Below are positions 56,023 to 63,572 of a stretch of 64,000 nucleotides of DNA, piece after piece. Numbering within the stretch: the first letter of the stretch is position 1; each line of letters begins with the position of its first letter. Where the stretch lies: NCBI GenBank assembly GCA_937892955.1, contig CALBKH010000095.1, forward strand, positions 12,070-76,069, written 5' to 3'. The stretch is from an uncultured Alphaproteobacteria bacterium (GTDB lineage Bacteria; Pseudomonadota; Alphaproteobacteria; Rhizobiales; Ancalomicrobiaceae). The position numbers and the translations under genes were made by a program. The notes under the pieces are model-generated. The model searched no databases. It was given only the letters and a program-made list of their open reading frames with translations, and was not told where the DNA came from.

Positions 56023-56039
56023 GATGCATCCAATGCATC
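56023..56039. promoter_or_regulatory. GATGCAT palindrome
   Basis: GATGCAT-CCA-ATGCATC is a perfect 7-base inverted repeat at the LysR stop codon and about 150 bases before the hydrolase start. It looks like an operator half-site pair; the protein is unknown. Confidence 0.35.
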
Positions 56040-56946
56040 AATCCGCCGGTCTCTCGGCCTCGCCGCGGAAGCACGCGACGACGAGTTCGAGCAGCGCCTT
56101 GCCGGGGGAGGACAGCGGCAGGCCGCGTTTGGTGACGATGCCGAGGGTGCGGCTGACCGAGGGACCGCGGATCGGCAGCGCGAGAAGATCCCCATCGCCG
56201 TCGTCGATCGCCAGACGGGGCACCACGGCGAGGGCGATGCGCTGGCGCACCAAGCCCATGGCGGAGGCGAGGTGGCTCACCTCGTAACGCCAGAACATCG
56301 CCTCGCGCCGACTGCCGAGCGCTTCGTCGAGGATCGCCCGGTTGGCGGTCTGCGACGAGATGCGGACGAGCGGCTGGCCCTCGAAGTCGCTCCAGCTGAC
56401 ATGCGGCCGCATCGCCAGCGGATGGTCGCGGGCGCAGGCCAGCACGTAGGGCTCCTTCAAGAGCGGGCGTACCTCGAGATCCCAGCGGCCGGCGGAGACG
56501 ACGGTGATGCCGAATTCGGCCTCTCCCTTCTGCACCCGGTCGGCGATCTCCTGGGCGGAGGCGTCATGGACGAGGACGCGGATCGTCGGGTGGGCGGCGG
56601 AGAAGGCCTCGAGCGCCGGCGGCAGATGGCTGGTGGCGATGGTCGGCAGGCAGCCGATCGCCAGCCGTTCCTGCCGCTCCCGCCCCTGATTGCGCAGCGC
56701 CTCGTAGCCGGCGGAGATCTCGTCGAGCATGCGCCGCGCCTTGGGCAGAAGCTCGACGCCGGCCGGCGTCAGCGCCACCCGCCGGGTGGTGCGGGTGAAG
56801 AGTTCGACGCCGAGATCGTCCTCGAGCTTGCGCATGCGGTGGGAGAGCGCCGTCTGCGACAGGTTGAGGTGGGCGGCGGCACCGTGGAAGCTGCCGCGCT
56901 CGGCGATGGCGAGGAAGGCCTCGATACCCAGGAAATCGATGCGCAT
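56038..56946 (-). CDS. LysR-family transcriptional regulator
   Basis: A 302-residue regulator. The N-terminal winged helix-turn-helix is clear (AFLAIAERGSFHGAAAHLNLSQTALSHRMRKLE), though broken here by normal family variation, and the effector domain follows (ERLAIGCLPTIATSHLPPAL). It is divergent from pxpABC with a 217-base intergenic region, the usual arrangement for a LysR activator of the neighbouring operon. Thus control of 5-oxoproline use is inferred. Confidence 0.92.
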   Translation of the reverse strand: MRIDFLGIEAFLAIAERGSFHGAAAHLNLSQTALSHRMRKLEDDLGVELFTRTTRRVALTPAGVELLPKARRMLDEISAGYEALRNQGRERQERLAIGCLPTIATSHLPPALEAFSAAHPTIRVLVHDASAQEIADRVQKGEAEFGITVVSAGRWDLEVRPLLKEPYVLACARDHPLAMRPHVSWSDFEGQPLVRISSQTANRAILDEALGSRREAMFWRYEVSHLASAMGLVRQRIALAVVPRLAIDDGDGDLLALPIRGPSVSRTLGIVTKRGLPLSSPGKALLELVVACFRGEAERPAD

Positions 56947-57163
56947 GTCGCCCCCGAGGCGTGGTTTCGGCGGTGGGCGAAGGATGTACGAGATGCCGCG
57001 AACCGCCCGACCGATCGATCTGATGCACGAATGAGCGAGAAGGCAAGTCGTCGGCCGCGCGCCGCGGCGATTCCGTCGAGCGGCGGCGACGTGCTAGATC
57101 TGCGCGCGACACATCGTTCACTGCGGCGAGACGGCTGCCGGCGCGGCCGGGTCGGGAGGGCAC

Positions 57164-57928
57164 ATGGTCACGGTCGATCTCAATTCCGATCTCGGCGAGG
57201 GTTTCGGCAACTGGTCGTGCGGCGACGATGCGGCGATGCTGAAGATCGTCACCACCGCCAACGTCGCCTGCGGCTTCCACGCCGGCGATCCCGACGTCAT
57301 GGCCCGCACCTTCGCGCTCGCCCGGGAGAACGGCGTCGCCGTCGGGGCGCATCCCGGCTACCCCGACCTGCAGGGCTTCGGCCGGCGACCGATGCGGATG
57401 AGCGAGGCCGAGATCGAACGGATGGTGGCCTATCAGATCGGCGCGGCGGCCGGCATGGCGGCCTTCGCCGGCCATCGCCTCACCCACGTCAAAGCGCACG
57501 GGGCGCTGGCCAACGCCGCCGCGGCGGAAGCCGGCATCGCCGCCGCAGTGGCGCGCGCGGTACGGGCGATCGATCGCGATCTCGTCTATCTCGCCATCGC
57601 CTGTTCGGAGCAGATCCGCGCCGGCGAAGCGGCCGGGCTCGTCACCGTCGCCGAGATCTTCGCCGATCGCGGTTACGACGAGGCGGGTCAGCTCGTCCGT
57701 CGTGGCCTTCCCGGCGCGATGATCGACGATCCGGAGGAAGCGGCGGCGCGGGCCCTCACCATGGTCGAAGAAGGGGCGATCATCACCGTCTCGGGCCGGC
57801 GCCTGCCGACCGCGATCGGCTCGATCTGTGTCCACGGCGACAGCGCCCACGCGGTCGCCGCCGCCGGGCGGCTGAAGGAACGCCTGCTCGCCGCCGGCGT
57901 CGCCGTCGCGCCCTTCGCCGGGGCGTGA
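57164..57928 (+). CDS. pxpA: 5-oxoprolinase subunit A (LamB/YcsF family)
   Basis: A 254-residue cytoplasmic subunit of the ATP-dependent prokaryotic 5-oxoprolinase PxpABC, which opens 5-oxoproline to glutamate. Family marks are VDLNSDLGEGFGNWSCGDD, NVACGFHAGDP, GAHPGYPDLQGFGRR and THVKAHGALAN. Length is normal (about 250). ATG at 57164 follows GGGAGGG. pxpB starts three bases after its stop. Confidence 0.95.
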   Translation: MVTVDLNSDLGEGFGNWSCGDDAAMLKIVTTANVACGFHAGDPDVMARTFALARENGVAVGAHPGYPDLQGFGRRPMRMSEAEIERMVAYQIGAAAGMAAFAGHRLTHVKAHGALANAAAAEAGIAAAVARAVRAIDRDLVYLAIACSEQIRAGEAAGLVTVAEIFADRGYDEAGQLVRRGLPGAMIDDPEEAAARALTMVEEGAIITVSGRRLPTAIGSICVHGDSAHAVAAAGRLKERLLAAGVAVAPFAGA

Positions 57929-57931
57929 GCG

Positions 57932-58654
57932 ATGGTGCCGCTGCGCTTCCTCGACAGTGGCGAATGCATGCTGGTGGTCGAGTTCGGCTCGACCATCGAC
58001 GCGGCGCTGAACGAGCGCGTCCTCGCCCTCGACGCGGCGCTGGCGCGAGCGGCGATCCCCGGGGTCGTCGAGACCACGCCGACCTTCCGCTCGCTCGCGG
58101 TGATCTACGAACCGCTCGTCATCGATCGCGCCCGGCTCGTCGCACGCATCGTCGAACTCGAAACGGAAGCCGAGACGACGAGCCGGCCGGCGCGGACCTG
58201 GACCTTCCCCTGCTGCTACGACGCGCCGCACGGCGAAGATCTCGCCGAGGTGGCGGCGCGGCTGTCGATCACGCCCGAGCGGCTGGTCGATCTGCACACC
58301 GGCCGGGCGTTGCGCGTCCACATGTACGGGTTCTCGCCCGGCTTCGCCTATCTCGGCGGTCTCGCGCCGGAGCTCGCCGCCTCGCGCCGGCCCCATCCGC
58401 GTCAGCCCCATCCGGCCGACGCGGTGATGATCGCCGGCGGTATGTCGGCGATCGCACCGCTGCCGATGCCGACCGGATGGTGGGTGATCGGGCGGACGCC
58501 GGAGAAGGTCTTCTCGCCGATGCGCGATCCGGCGTTCCTGGTGGCGGTCGGCGACGAGATCCGCTTCGAGGCGATCGACGCGTCGAGTTTCGCGGCACTC
58601 GAGGCTCGGGCGGCGGCCGGCGAGCCGGTGGCGCGGGTGGAGGCGACGCGATGA
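57932..58654 (+). CDS. pxpB: 5-oxoprolinase subunit B (KipI family)
   Basis: A 240-residue KipI-type subunit. Hallmarks: YEPLVIDRARLVARI, FPCCYDAPHGEDLAEVA, MYGFSPGFAYLGGL and PMPTGWWVIGRTPEKVF. With PxpC it forms the ATP-using half of 5-oxoprolinase. It overlaps pxpC as ATGA. Confidence 0.95.
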   Translation: MVPLRFLDSGECMLVVEFGSTIDAALNERVLALDAALARAAIPGVVETTPTFRSLAVIYEPLVIDRARLVARIVELETEAETTSRPARTWTFPCCYDAPHGEDLAEVAARLSITPERLVDLHTGRALRVHMYGFSPGFAYLGGLAPELAASRRPHPRQPHPADAVMIAGGMSAIAPLPMPTGWWVIGRTPEKVFSPMRDPAFLVAVGDEIRFEAIDASSFAALEARAAAGEPVARVEATR

Positions 58655-59700
58655 CGGCGCGGCTCGTGGTTCTCGCCGCCGGCCCCGGCGTGACCCTTCA
58701 GGATTCCGGCCGGCGCGGCTTCTCGCGCTGGGGCGTCACCGGCTGCGGCCCGATGGATCCGAACGCTTTCCGGCTGGCGAACCGCGCCCTCGGCAACGAC
58801 ATCGAAGCTGCGGCGATCGAGATCTCGGCGGCGGGCCTCGAGGTCACGGCGGAGGGCGGATCGCTCGATCTGGCGGTCGTCGGCAGGGCGTTCGACATCC
58901 GGCTCGACGATCGGCGTCTGCCGAGCGCGGTGGCGCTGCGGCTCGAGCCGGGCGTGCGTCTCACGGTGCGGGCCGGGGCGAGCGGTGCCTGGTGCCACCT
59001 TTCGGTCGCCGGCGCGATCGACGTGCCGCCGGTCCTGGGCTCGCGCGCCACCCACACCCGTTCCGGCCTCGGCGGGCTCCACGGCCGCGGCCTCGAGGCG
59101 GGCGACCGGTTGGCGATCCTCGGACCGCGCCGGGTGATCGAGACGGTCTCGGCGATCGACGCCGAGGCACTCGGCGAGAATCGTGGGCCGATCCGTGTCG
59201 TCCTCGGCCCGCAGGACGATCACTTCGCCGCCGATCAGATCGACGCCTTCCTCGGACGCGACTGGCGGCTGTCACCGCGCTCCGACCGCATGGCCTATTC
59301 CCTCGAGGGCGAGCCGCTCACCCACGCGCACGGCCACGACATCGTCTCCGACGCCGTCGCCCACGGGGCGATCCAGGTGCCGGGATCGGGACTGCCCTTC
59401 GTGCTGATGGCCGATCGCCAGCCGACCGGCGGCTATCCGAAGATCGCCACGGTGATCGGTGCCGATCTCGGCCGCATGGCGCAGATTCGGCCGGGGGAGA
59501 ACGTGCGCTTTCGCGCGGTCACGCTCGACGAGGCGGTGGCGGCGCGACGGCGGATGGAGGAAGGCCTCGCCCGGCCGGTGCGGCTCACCCCCGTGGTGCG
59601 CAAGACGTTCACCGCGGCCGATCTCCTCGGCCTCAACCTCGTCTCCGGCATGGTCGATGCTCAGGCGCCGCACCGCGGCGAGCGTACCGACGGCGAGTGA
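58651..59700 (+). CDS. pxpC: 5-oxoprolinase subunit C (KipA family)
   Basis: A 349-residue KipA-type subunit with GVTLQDSGRRGFSRWGV at the N-terminus, GPMDPNAFRLANRALGN, LGPQDDHFAADQ and the C-terminal QVPGSGLPFVLMADRQPTGGY. All are diagnostic of the biotin-dependent carboxyltransferase-like KipA family. ATG at 58651 gives the usual N-terminus, although the frame is open far upstream. It ends the pxp operon against a small hairpin. Confidence 0.95.
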   Translation: MTARLVVLAAGPGVTLQDSGRRGFSRWGVTGCGPMDPNAFRLANRALGNDIEAAAIEISAAGLEVTAEGGSLDLAVVGRAFDIRLDDRRLPSAVALRLEPGVRLTVRAGASGAWCHLSVAGAIDVPPVLGSRATHTRSGLGGLHGRGLEAGDRLAILGPRRVIETVSAIDAEALGENRGPIRVVLGPQDDHFAADQIDAFLGRDWRLSPRSDRMAYSLEGEPLTHAHGHDIVSDAVAHGAIQVPGSGLPFVLMADRQPTGGYPKIATVIGADLGRMAQIRPGENVRFRAVTLDEAVAARRRMEEGLARPVRLTPVVRKTFTAADLLGLNLVSGMVDAQAPHRGERTDGE

Positions 59701-59717
59701 GCGGCGAGGATCGCCGC
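59701..59717. terminator. Hairpin between pxpC and the minus-strand cluster
   Basis: GCGGCGA (59701-59707) and TCGCCGC (59711-59717) form a 7-base stem directly after pxpC, between convergent genes. No T-run is present. Confidence 0.4.
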
Positions 59718-59728
59718 GCGGCCTCGTC

Positions 59729-60292
59729 TCAGCGCGGCTGGGCCTGCTGCGGCGGTGCCGCGAACGGTGGCGCGCCCGGCCAATTGTTGCCGCCCCAGCC
59801 GAAGGGAACGAAATTGTTGAGCATGCCCATCGCCGGGCCGAAACTGCGGTCGAGATTGGCGGTCGAATGCTGGATCAGGCCGACGGTCGAGGCCATGTGG
59901 GCGACCGAGCGGTCGATCGAGGCGACGTTCTGGTTCATCGCCACGAGGCTGTCGCGCAGATCCGAGATGTTGGAGCGCATGTTGGCGACGCTCGCCTCCA
60001 TGGCGTTCATGTTGCGGCCCATGGCGACCATCTCCTGCGCCATGATGCTCGTCTGCAGCACCATCTGGTGGGTGTCGTGGGTGAGTTTGTAGACGAGGAA
60101 GAAGCCGTAGGCCGCGAGCAGGATGGAGATGGCGAGGACGCCCGCGACCACCAACTTGAGCGATCGCATCGCCGCGGCGGCGCGGTCGAGATAGGCGACG
60201 TATTCCGGAGGATGGTATTCCGACGCCTGATAGATCTGGGCCGGGTAATCCTTCTCGAGATCGGGCTTCGGTGCGGTCTTGGTGGCGGCCAT
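59729..60292 (-). CDS. Single-pass membrane coiled-coil protein
   Basis: A 187-residue protein of no recognised family. A short cytoplasmic N-terminus (about 1-42, Pro/Tyr-containing) is followed by one transmembrane segment (LVVAGVLAISILLAAYGFFLVY, about 46-67, given here as landmark positions). A Met-rich predicted coiled coil (about 75-150) has repeats such as MVAMGRNMNAMEASVANMRSN, and the C-terminal tail is Gly/Trp/Pro-rich. It starts one base after the ParA-like gene stop, so the two are almost certainly co-translated. A membrane anchor or partner of the ATPase is a reasonable inference. Confidence 0.75.
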   Translation of the reverse strand: MAATKTAPKPDLEKDYPAQIYQASEYHPPEYVAYLDRAAAAMRSLKLVVAGVLAISILLAAYGFFLVYKLTHDTHQMVLQTSIMAQEMVAMGRNMNAMEASVANMRSNISDLRDSLVAMNQNVASIDRSVAHMASTVGLIQHSTANLDRSFGPAMGMLNNFVPFGWGGNNWPGAPPFAAPPQQAQPR

Positions 60293-60293
60293 C

Positions 60294-61076
60294 TCAGGTC
60301 TTTCGGTTGCGGCCGCGACGCGGCTCGACGATGGCCTGGGCGAGGGCCTGGAACTCTTCGCTCGCCTTGGACTTCGGCTCCAGTTCGAACACCGCCGAAC
60401 CTTCGCTGAGCGAACGACAGAATGCGATGCGCCGGCCGAGACGGGCGGGCAGAACGGCGACGGAGGCGAGCATGCCGGAGATCGCCTCGAGCGCCACCAC
60501 GGCTTCACGCGTCTCGCGCGACGCGGCGCCGGCATCGGCGCGGTTGACGAAGAGACGGATGGCGCAGTGGTCGGGCCGTTCGCGGTCGATGATCTTGAGA
60601 TAGCGCTGGGTCGCCCAGATGTCGGCCTGTCCCGGCATCACCGGCACGAGGACGAGATCGGCGTAGCCGACCGCCTCCAACATGCCGGCCATGTCGGCGG
60701 CACCGACATCGACCAGCGTCCAACTTCCGGCGCCGAAGGAGGGAAGATCGGTGCTGTCGAGCGGCGGCTCGAGGAACGGTTCCCAACCGAGTTCGTTGCG
60801 CACGGCGACGAGGTCGGACAGCGTCTTCTGCGGGTCGAGGTCGACGAGACGAACGGGATGGCCCTGGCCGGCGAGCCACACCGCGAGGTTGAACACCACG
60901 GTGCTCTTACCCGACCCGCCCTTGAGGTTGCCGACGACGACGAAGCGACTACCGTCGGTCTTCGGCGAAGCGGCGACGGAGGCCGGCGCCGACTTCTTCG
61001 CTTTCTCCGGCGCCTTCTTGCCGTTCTTGTCCGGCCGTTTCTCGGTCTTGTTCTTCGACGCCTTGGCAGCGCACAT
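60294..61076 (-). CDS. ParA/MinD-family ATPase
   Basis: A 260-residue ATPase with a Lys/Ala-rich N-terminal extension (about 1-45). The deviant Walker A is GNLKGGSGKSTVVFNLA (about 51-67), followed by LVDLDPQKTLSDL (switch I region) and WTLVDVGAADMAGM; the Asp of Walker B is in VDVG. There is no adjacent ParB or origin, so it is not a plasmid or chromosome partition pair. ParA-like proteins of this type position protein assemblies. ATG 61076 follows GGGGAGGCAGGCGAC; an ATG at 61109 is less likely. Confidence 0.87.
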   Translation of the reverse strand: MCAAKASKNKTEKRPDKNGKKAPEKAKKSAPASVAASPKTDGSRFVVVGNLKGGSGKSTVVFNLAVWLAGQGHPVRLVDLDPQKTLSDLVAVRNELGWEPFLEPPLDSTDLPSFGAGSWTLVDVGAADMAGMLEAVGYADLVLVPVMPGQADIWATQRYLKIIDRERPDHCAIRLFVNRADAGAASRETREAVVALEAISGMLASVAVLPARLGRRIAFCRSLSEGSAVFELEPKSKASEEFQALAQAIVEPRRGRNRKT

Positions 61077-61139
61077 GTCGCCTGCCTCCCCGGACCCACA
61101 CCACGACAACCTACTTCATCCGCGCCCGGACCGCATCAT

Positions 61140-61820
61140 TCACTTCTTGGTGCCGGCTGCGGCGAGACGTCTGGCGAGATCGTCGGCGAGGGCTCCGTCG
61201 CCCTTGCGGATCGCCGCCTCGAGCGGAACCGCATCGGCGATGCGACCGGCGTCGATCAACACCGAGGCGGCGCCGTGATAGGAGCGGGCGGCGTCCTGGA
61301 GGCGGCCGGCCGCCCAGTAGACGTTGCCGAGTTCACCGCGCACCGCCGCGTCCTTCGGCTGGCGAGCGATGAGATCCTCGTAGGCGCGGATCGCAGCGGT
61401 CACGTCGCCGCGGGCATGAGCGGCGCGCGCCACGGCGAGAAGATCGGAGCCGACGTCCGGCGCGGCGGCCGGTGGCGCGGCGGGTGCGGGCGCCGGCTTG
61501 GCGGGCGCGGCCGGAACAGAAGCAGCGGGCGCCGGCGGCGCAGCCGCCACCACCGGCTTGGGAGCCGGGGCCGCGACGGGTGCCGGCGCCGTCACCGGCC
61601 GAGCGGCGGGCGAGGGTGCGGCGGACCATCCGGCCGGCGCACCCGAGACGGTGCTCTCCGCCCAGGCCCACAACCGGTCGAAACCCTGGGTCCCGACGGA
61701 AACGCCCGAATCGATCATCCGACCGAGCCCACCCATGGAGGGCGCGGCCCAGACGCCGAGTGCGAAGAAGACGGCGGCGTAGAACAGGCGCGTGAAGATC
61801 CGGGCGAGCATGCGGCACAC
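61140..61820 (-). CDS. Membrane-anchored TPR protein
   Basis: A 226-residue protein. N-terminal transmembrane segment (FYAAVFFALGVWAAP, about 13-28), a Pro/Ala-rich linker (about 65-125) and a C-terminal helical repeat region (about 128-220) with TPR-like units such as HARGDVTAAIRAYEDLIARQP and GELGNVYWAAGRLQDAARSY. TPRs mediate protein contacts. It lies between the ParA-like gene and the glycine-rich genes on the same strand. No catalytic motif is seen. Confidence 0.75.
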   Translation of the reverse strand: MCRMLARIFTRLFYAAVFFALGVWAAPSMGGLGRMIDSGVSVGTQGFDRLWAWAESTVSGAPAGWSAAPSPAARPVTAPAPVAAPAPKPVVAAAPPAPAASVPAAPAKPAPAPAAPPAAAPDVGSDLLAVARAAHARGDVTAAIRAYEDLIARQPKDAAVRGELGNVYWAAGRLQDAARSYHGAASVLIDAGRIADAVPLEAAIRKGDGALADDLARRLAAAGTKK

Positions 61821-61896
61821 CTCGTGGTACGGACATCGCTACAAGGAGAGAGGAGAGGCGGGCGAAGGAACGGCCGTCTCCCCTCGACGTTTCGGA

Positions 61897-62373
61897 TCAC
61901 CAGCCGAAGCCGCGACCGCCCCAGGGACTGCCGCCCCAAGGACCGCCGACGCCACCGGGGAAACCGCCCATCGGGCTGCCGGGGAAGCCGCCGGGATAGG
62001 CGCCCCACGGACCGCCCAGACCGCCCGGATAGCCCCCCCAGGGACCGCCCAGACCGCCGGGATATCCACCCCAGGGGCCACCGCCCCACGGGTTGCTCCA
62101 GCCGTTGCCCAACCCGTTGCCCCAACCACTGAGATCGGTGGAGAAATTGAAGTTGGTGCGGCCGAAGCCTCGGCCCCAGGGATTGAGCCCCAGACCGTAG
62201 GGAGAGCCCCAGCCGGGACCTCCCCAACCGCCGGGATAGCCGCCCCACGGACCTCCGCCCCAGGGGCCGCCACCCCACGGGCTGCCGCCCCACCACTGAG
62301 CTTGAGCGGCGGCGGGAACCATGAGTGCGGTCGCGAGAGTGGCGGCAGCCAGAAGAGTCCTGATGCCTTTCAT
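61897..62373 (-). CDS. Secreted Gly/Trp/Pro-rich protein, sulfur-globule-like
   Basis: A 158-residue exported protein. Signal peptide (about 1-25, AAAQA cleavage) then a mature part made almost only of Gly, Trp, Pro, Tyr and Asn, with the core TNFNFSTDLSGWGNGLGNGW (73-92) and three 11-residue repeats GGPWGGYPGGL (98-130). The composition and the N-F-N/G-W-G-N core recall the sulfur-globule protein family of sulfur oxidisers, which coats intracellular or periplasmic sulfur. Function here is inference. Confidence 0.7.
   Translation of the reverse strand: MKGIRTLLAAATLATALMVPAAAQAQWWGGSPWGGGPWGGGPWGGYPGGWGGPGWGSPYGLGLNPWGRGFGRTNFNFSTDLSGWGNGLGNGWSNPWGGGPWGGYPGGLGGPWGGYPGGLGGPWGAYPGGFPGSPMGGFPGGVGGPWGGSPWGGRGFGW
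61984..62082 (-). repeat. Three 33-base coding repeats
   Basis: Three tandem 33-base units encode GGPWGGYPGGL, GGPWGGYPGGL and GGPWGAYPGGF in the glycine-rich protein. They show that the gene grew by unit duplication. Confidence 0.8.
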
Positions 62374-62509
62374 CGCGTTCCTCCATCGAGGGGGGCGAAG
62401 GCGGAACCGAACGGTCCCGCCTCACCCGGCCTCCGATCGCCGGAATGGCCCGCCGACCCGAGATCGAACGCCGAGGCGATCGATCCCGGTCCGGCGATGC
62501 GGGTGGCTA

Positions 62510-63007
62510 TCACCACCAGCCGGGACCCCAGCTGCCCGGGCCCCAGCCGCGACGGCCGTAGTTGTTGCCCCAGCCGTCGCCCCAGCCGTTCATGTCGGTG
62601 TCGGCATCGCCACCGAAGGAGAAGTTGCCGCGCATGTTGCCGCGACCGGTGCCGCGACCATAGCCGCGGCCGGTGCCGTAGCCCGAGCCGTAGCCGTCAT
62701 ACGGGCCGTAGCCGTAGCCCGGGCCGTAGCCGTAGCCCGGGTAGCCACCATAGTACGGCGGCGGCGGGGGCGGCGGCGGGGGAGCCCAGCCCGGAGCCGG
62801 AGCGGCGGTCTTGCCGTCGGCCGACGGAGCCGGCTGAGCCCACGGCGGAGCGCCCCAGCCCGGAGGCGGCGGCGGGGTCTGGGCGCCCGGAGCCGGGGCG
62901 GCGTAGGGGCCGGCCGGCGGCGGGGCAGCGGGGTTCTCGGCGGCGACGGCCGCTTCGGCCAGCCCGCCCAGGAGCACGACGAGTGCGATCTTTCCGATGG
63001 TACGCAT
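62510..63007 (-). CDS. Secreted Pro/Gly/Tyr-rich sulfur-globule-family-like protein
   Basis: A 165-residue exported protein. Signal peptide (about 1-23, AEAAVAA), a Pro-rich stretch with a run of nine prolines (about 79-87), then YGYGPGYGYGPYDGYGSGYG, RGYGRGTGRGNMRGNFSFGG and MNGWGDGWGNNYGRRGWG. The blocks RGYGRG, N-F-S/N-F and GWGDGWG are those I associate with sulfur-globule-family proteins, in reversed order. It has no cysteine. It lies 136 bases before the other glycine-rich gene on the same strand. Confidence 0.72.
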   Translation of the reverse strand: MRTIGKIALVVLLGGLAEAAVAAENPAAPPPAGPYAAPAPGAQTPPPPPGWGAPPWAQPAPSADGKTAAPAPGWAPPPPPPPPPYYGGYPGYGYGPGYGYGPYDGYGSGYGTGRGYGRGTGRGNMRGNFSFGGDADTDMNGWGDGWGNNYGRRGWGPGSWGPGWW

Positions 63008-63054
63008 GGGTTTTTCCTCTCAGGCCTCCCAAGTCGGCGGGCCGCGGTTGCGAC

Positions 63055-63558
63055 CTACCAGAGCGGTGAGCGAACGCCCGCGCGTTCGCGCCACCAGTTC
63101 CATGTCTGCGCATTGGTCCAGCCCGAGAGGGGCGTCGACCAGGGCACATACATGAAAGGCGTACTCAGACCCGCTTGGTCGTACGGGTCCGTGGTGTTGT
63201 TCATCTGACCGAAGGTCCAGAGCTGGGTCTGCCCGACGGGCAGGTGAGCATCACGGGTCATCGGCAGGAAAGCGTCGGGCGACATCAGCAGCGCCGGCGG
63301 CAAGGTGGCGATGCCCGGTGCGTCGAGCGGCGACGGCGGCATGCCTTCCGGCCCGCCGTAGTGCGGCGCGACGGGGCCGCATCCCCAGCAGTTGCCCGAC
63401 TGTTGCGGCGGAACCGCATAGGGACCGACCGCGTAGGAGCCCTGCGAGGCACCGTTGGTGTTGCCCGAGGTCAGTTCGCCCCACGTCGCGGCCGCAGCCG
63501 GATGAACGAAGGAGACGATGGTCGACGCGAGGACCGCAGCGTAGATCCGGGATCTCAT
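63055..63558 (-). CDS. Secreted protein of unknown function
   Basis: A 167-residue exported protein with a signal peptide (about 1-24, HPAAAA). The mature part is rich in Pro, Gly, Trp and Asn and contains one Cys pair in GNCWGCGPVAPHYGG. No family is recognised. It is on the strand and in the spacing of the sulfur-globule-like genes (47 bases from the next), so it probably belongs with them. Confidence 0.7.
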   Translation of the reverse strand: MRSRIYAAVLASTIVSFVHPAAAATWGELTSGNTNGASQGSYAVGPYAVPPQQSGNCWGCGPVAPHYGGPEGMPPSPLDAPGIATLPPALLMSPDAFLPMTRDAHLPVGQTQLWTFGQMNNTTDPYDQAGLSTPFMYVPWSTPLSGWTNAQTWNWWRERAGVRSPLW

Positions 63559-63572
63559 GTGTCCTCTCCTCC

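Noticed and set aside
60294..61076. Plasmid or chromosome partition locus
   Set aside because: The ParA-like gene has no ParB, parS-like sites or origin genes beside it.
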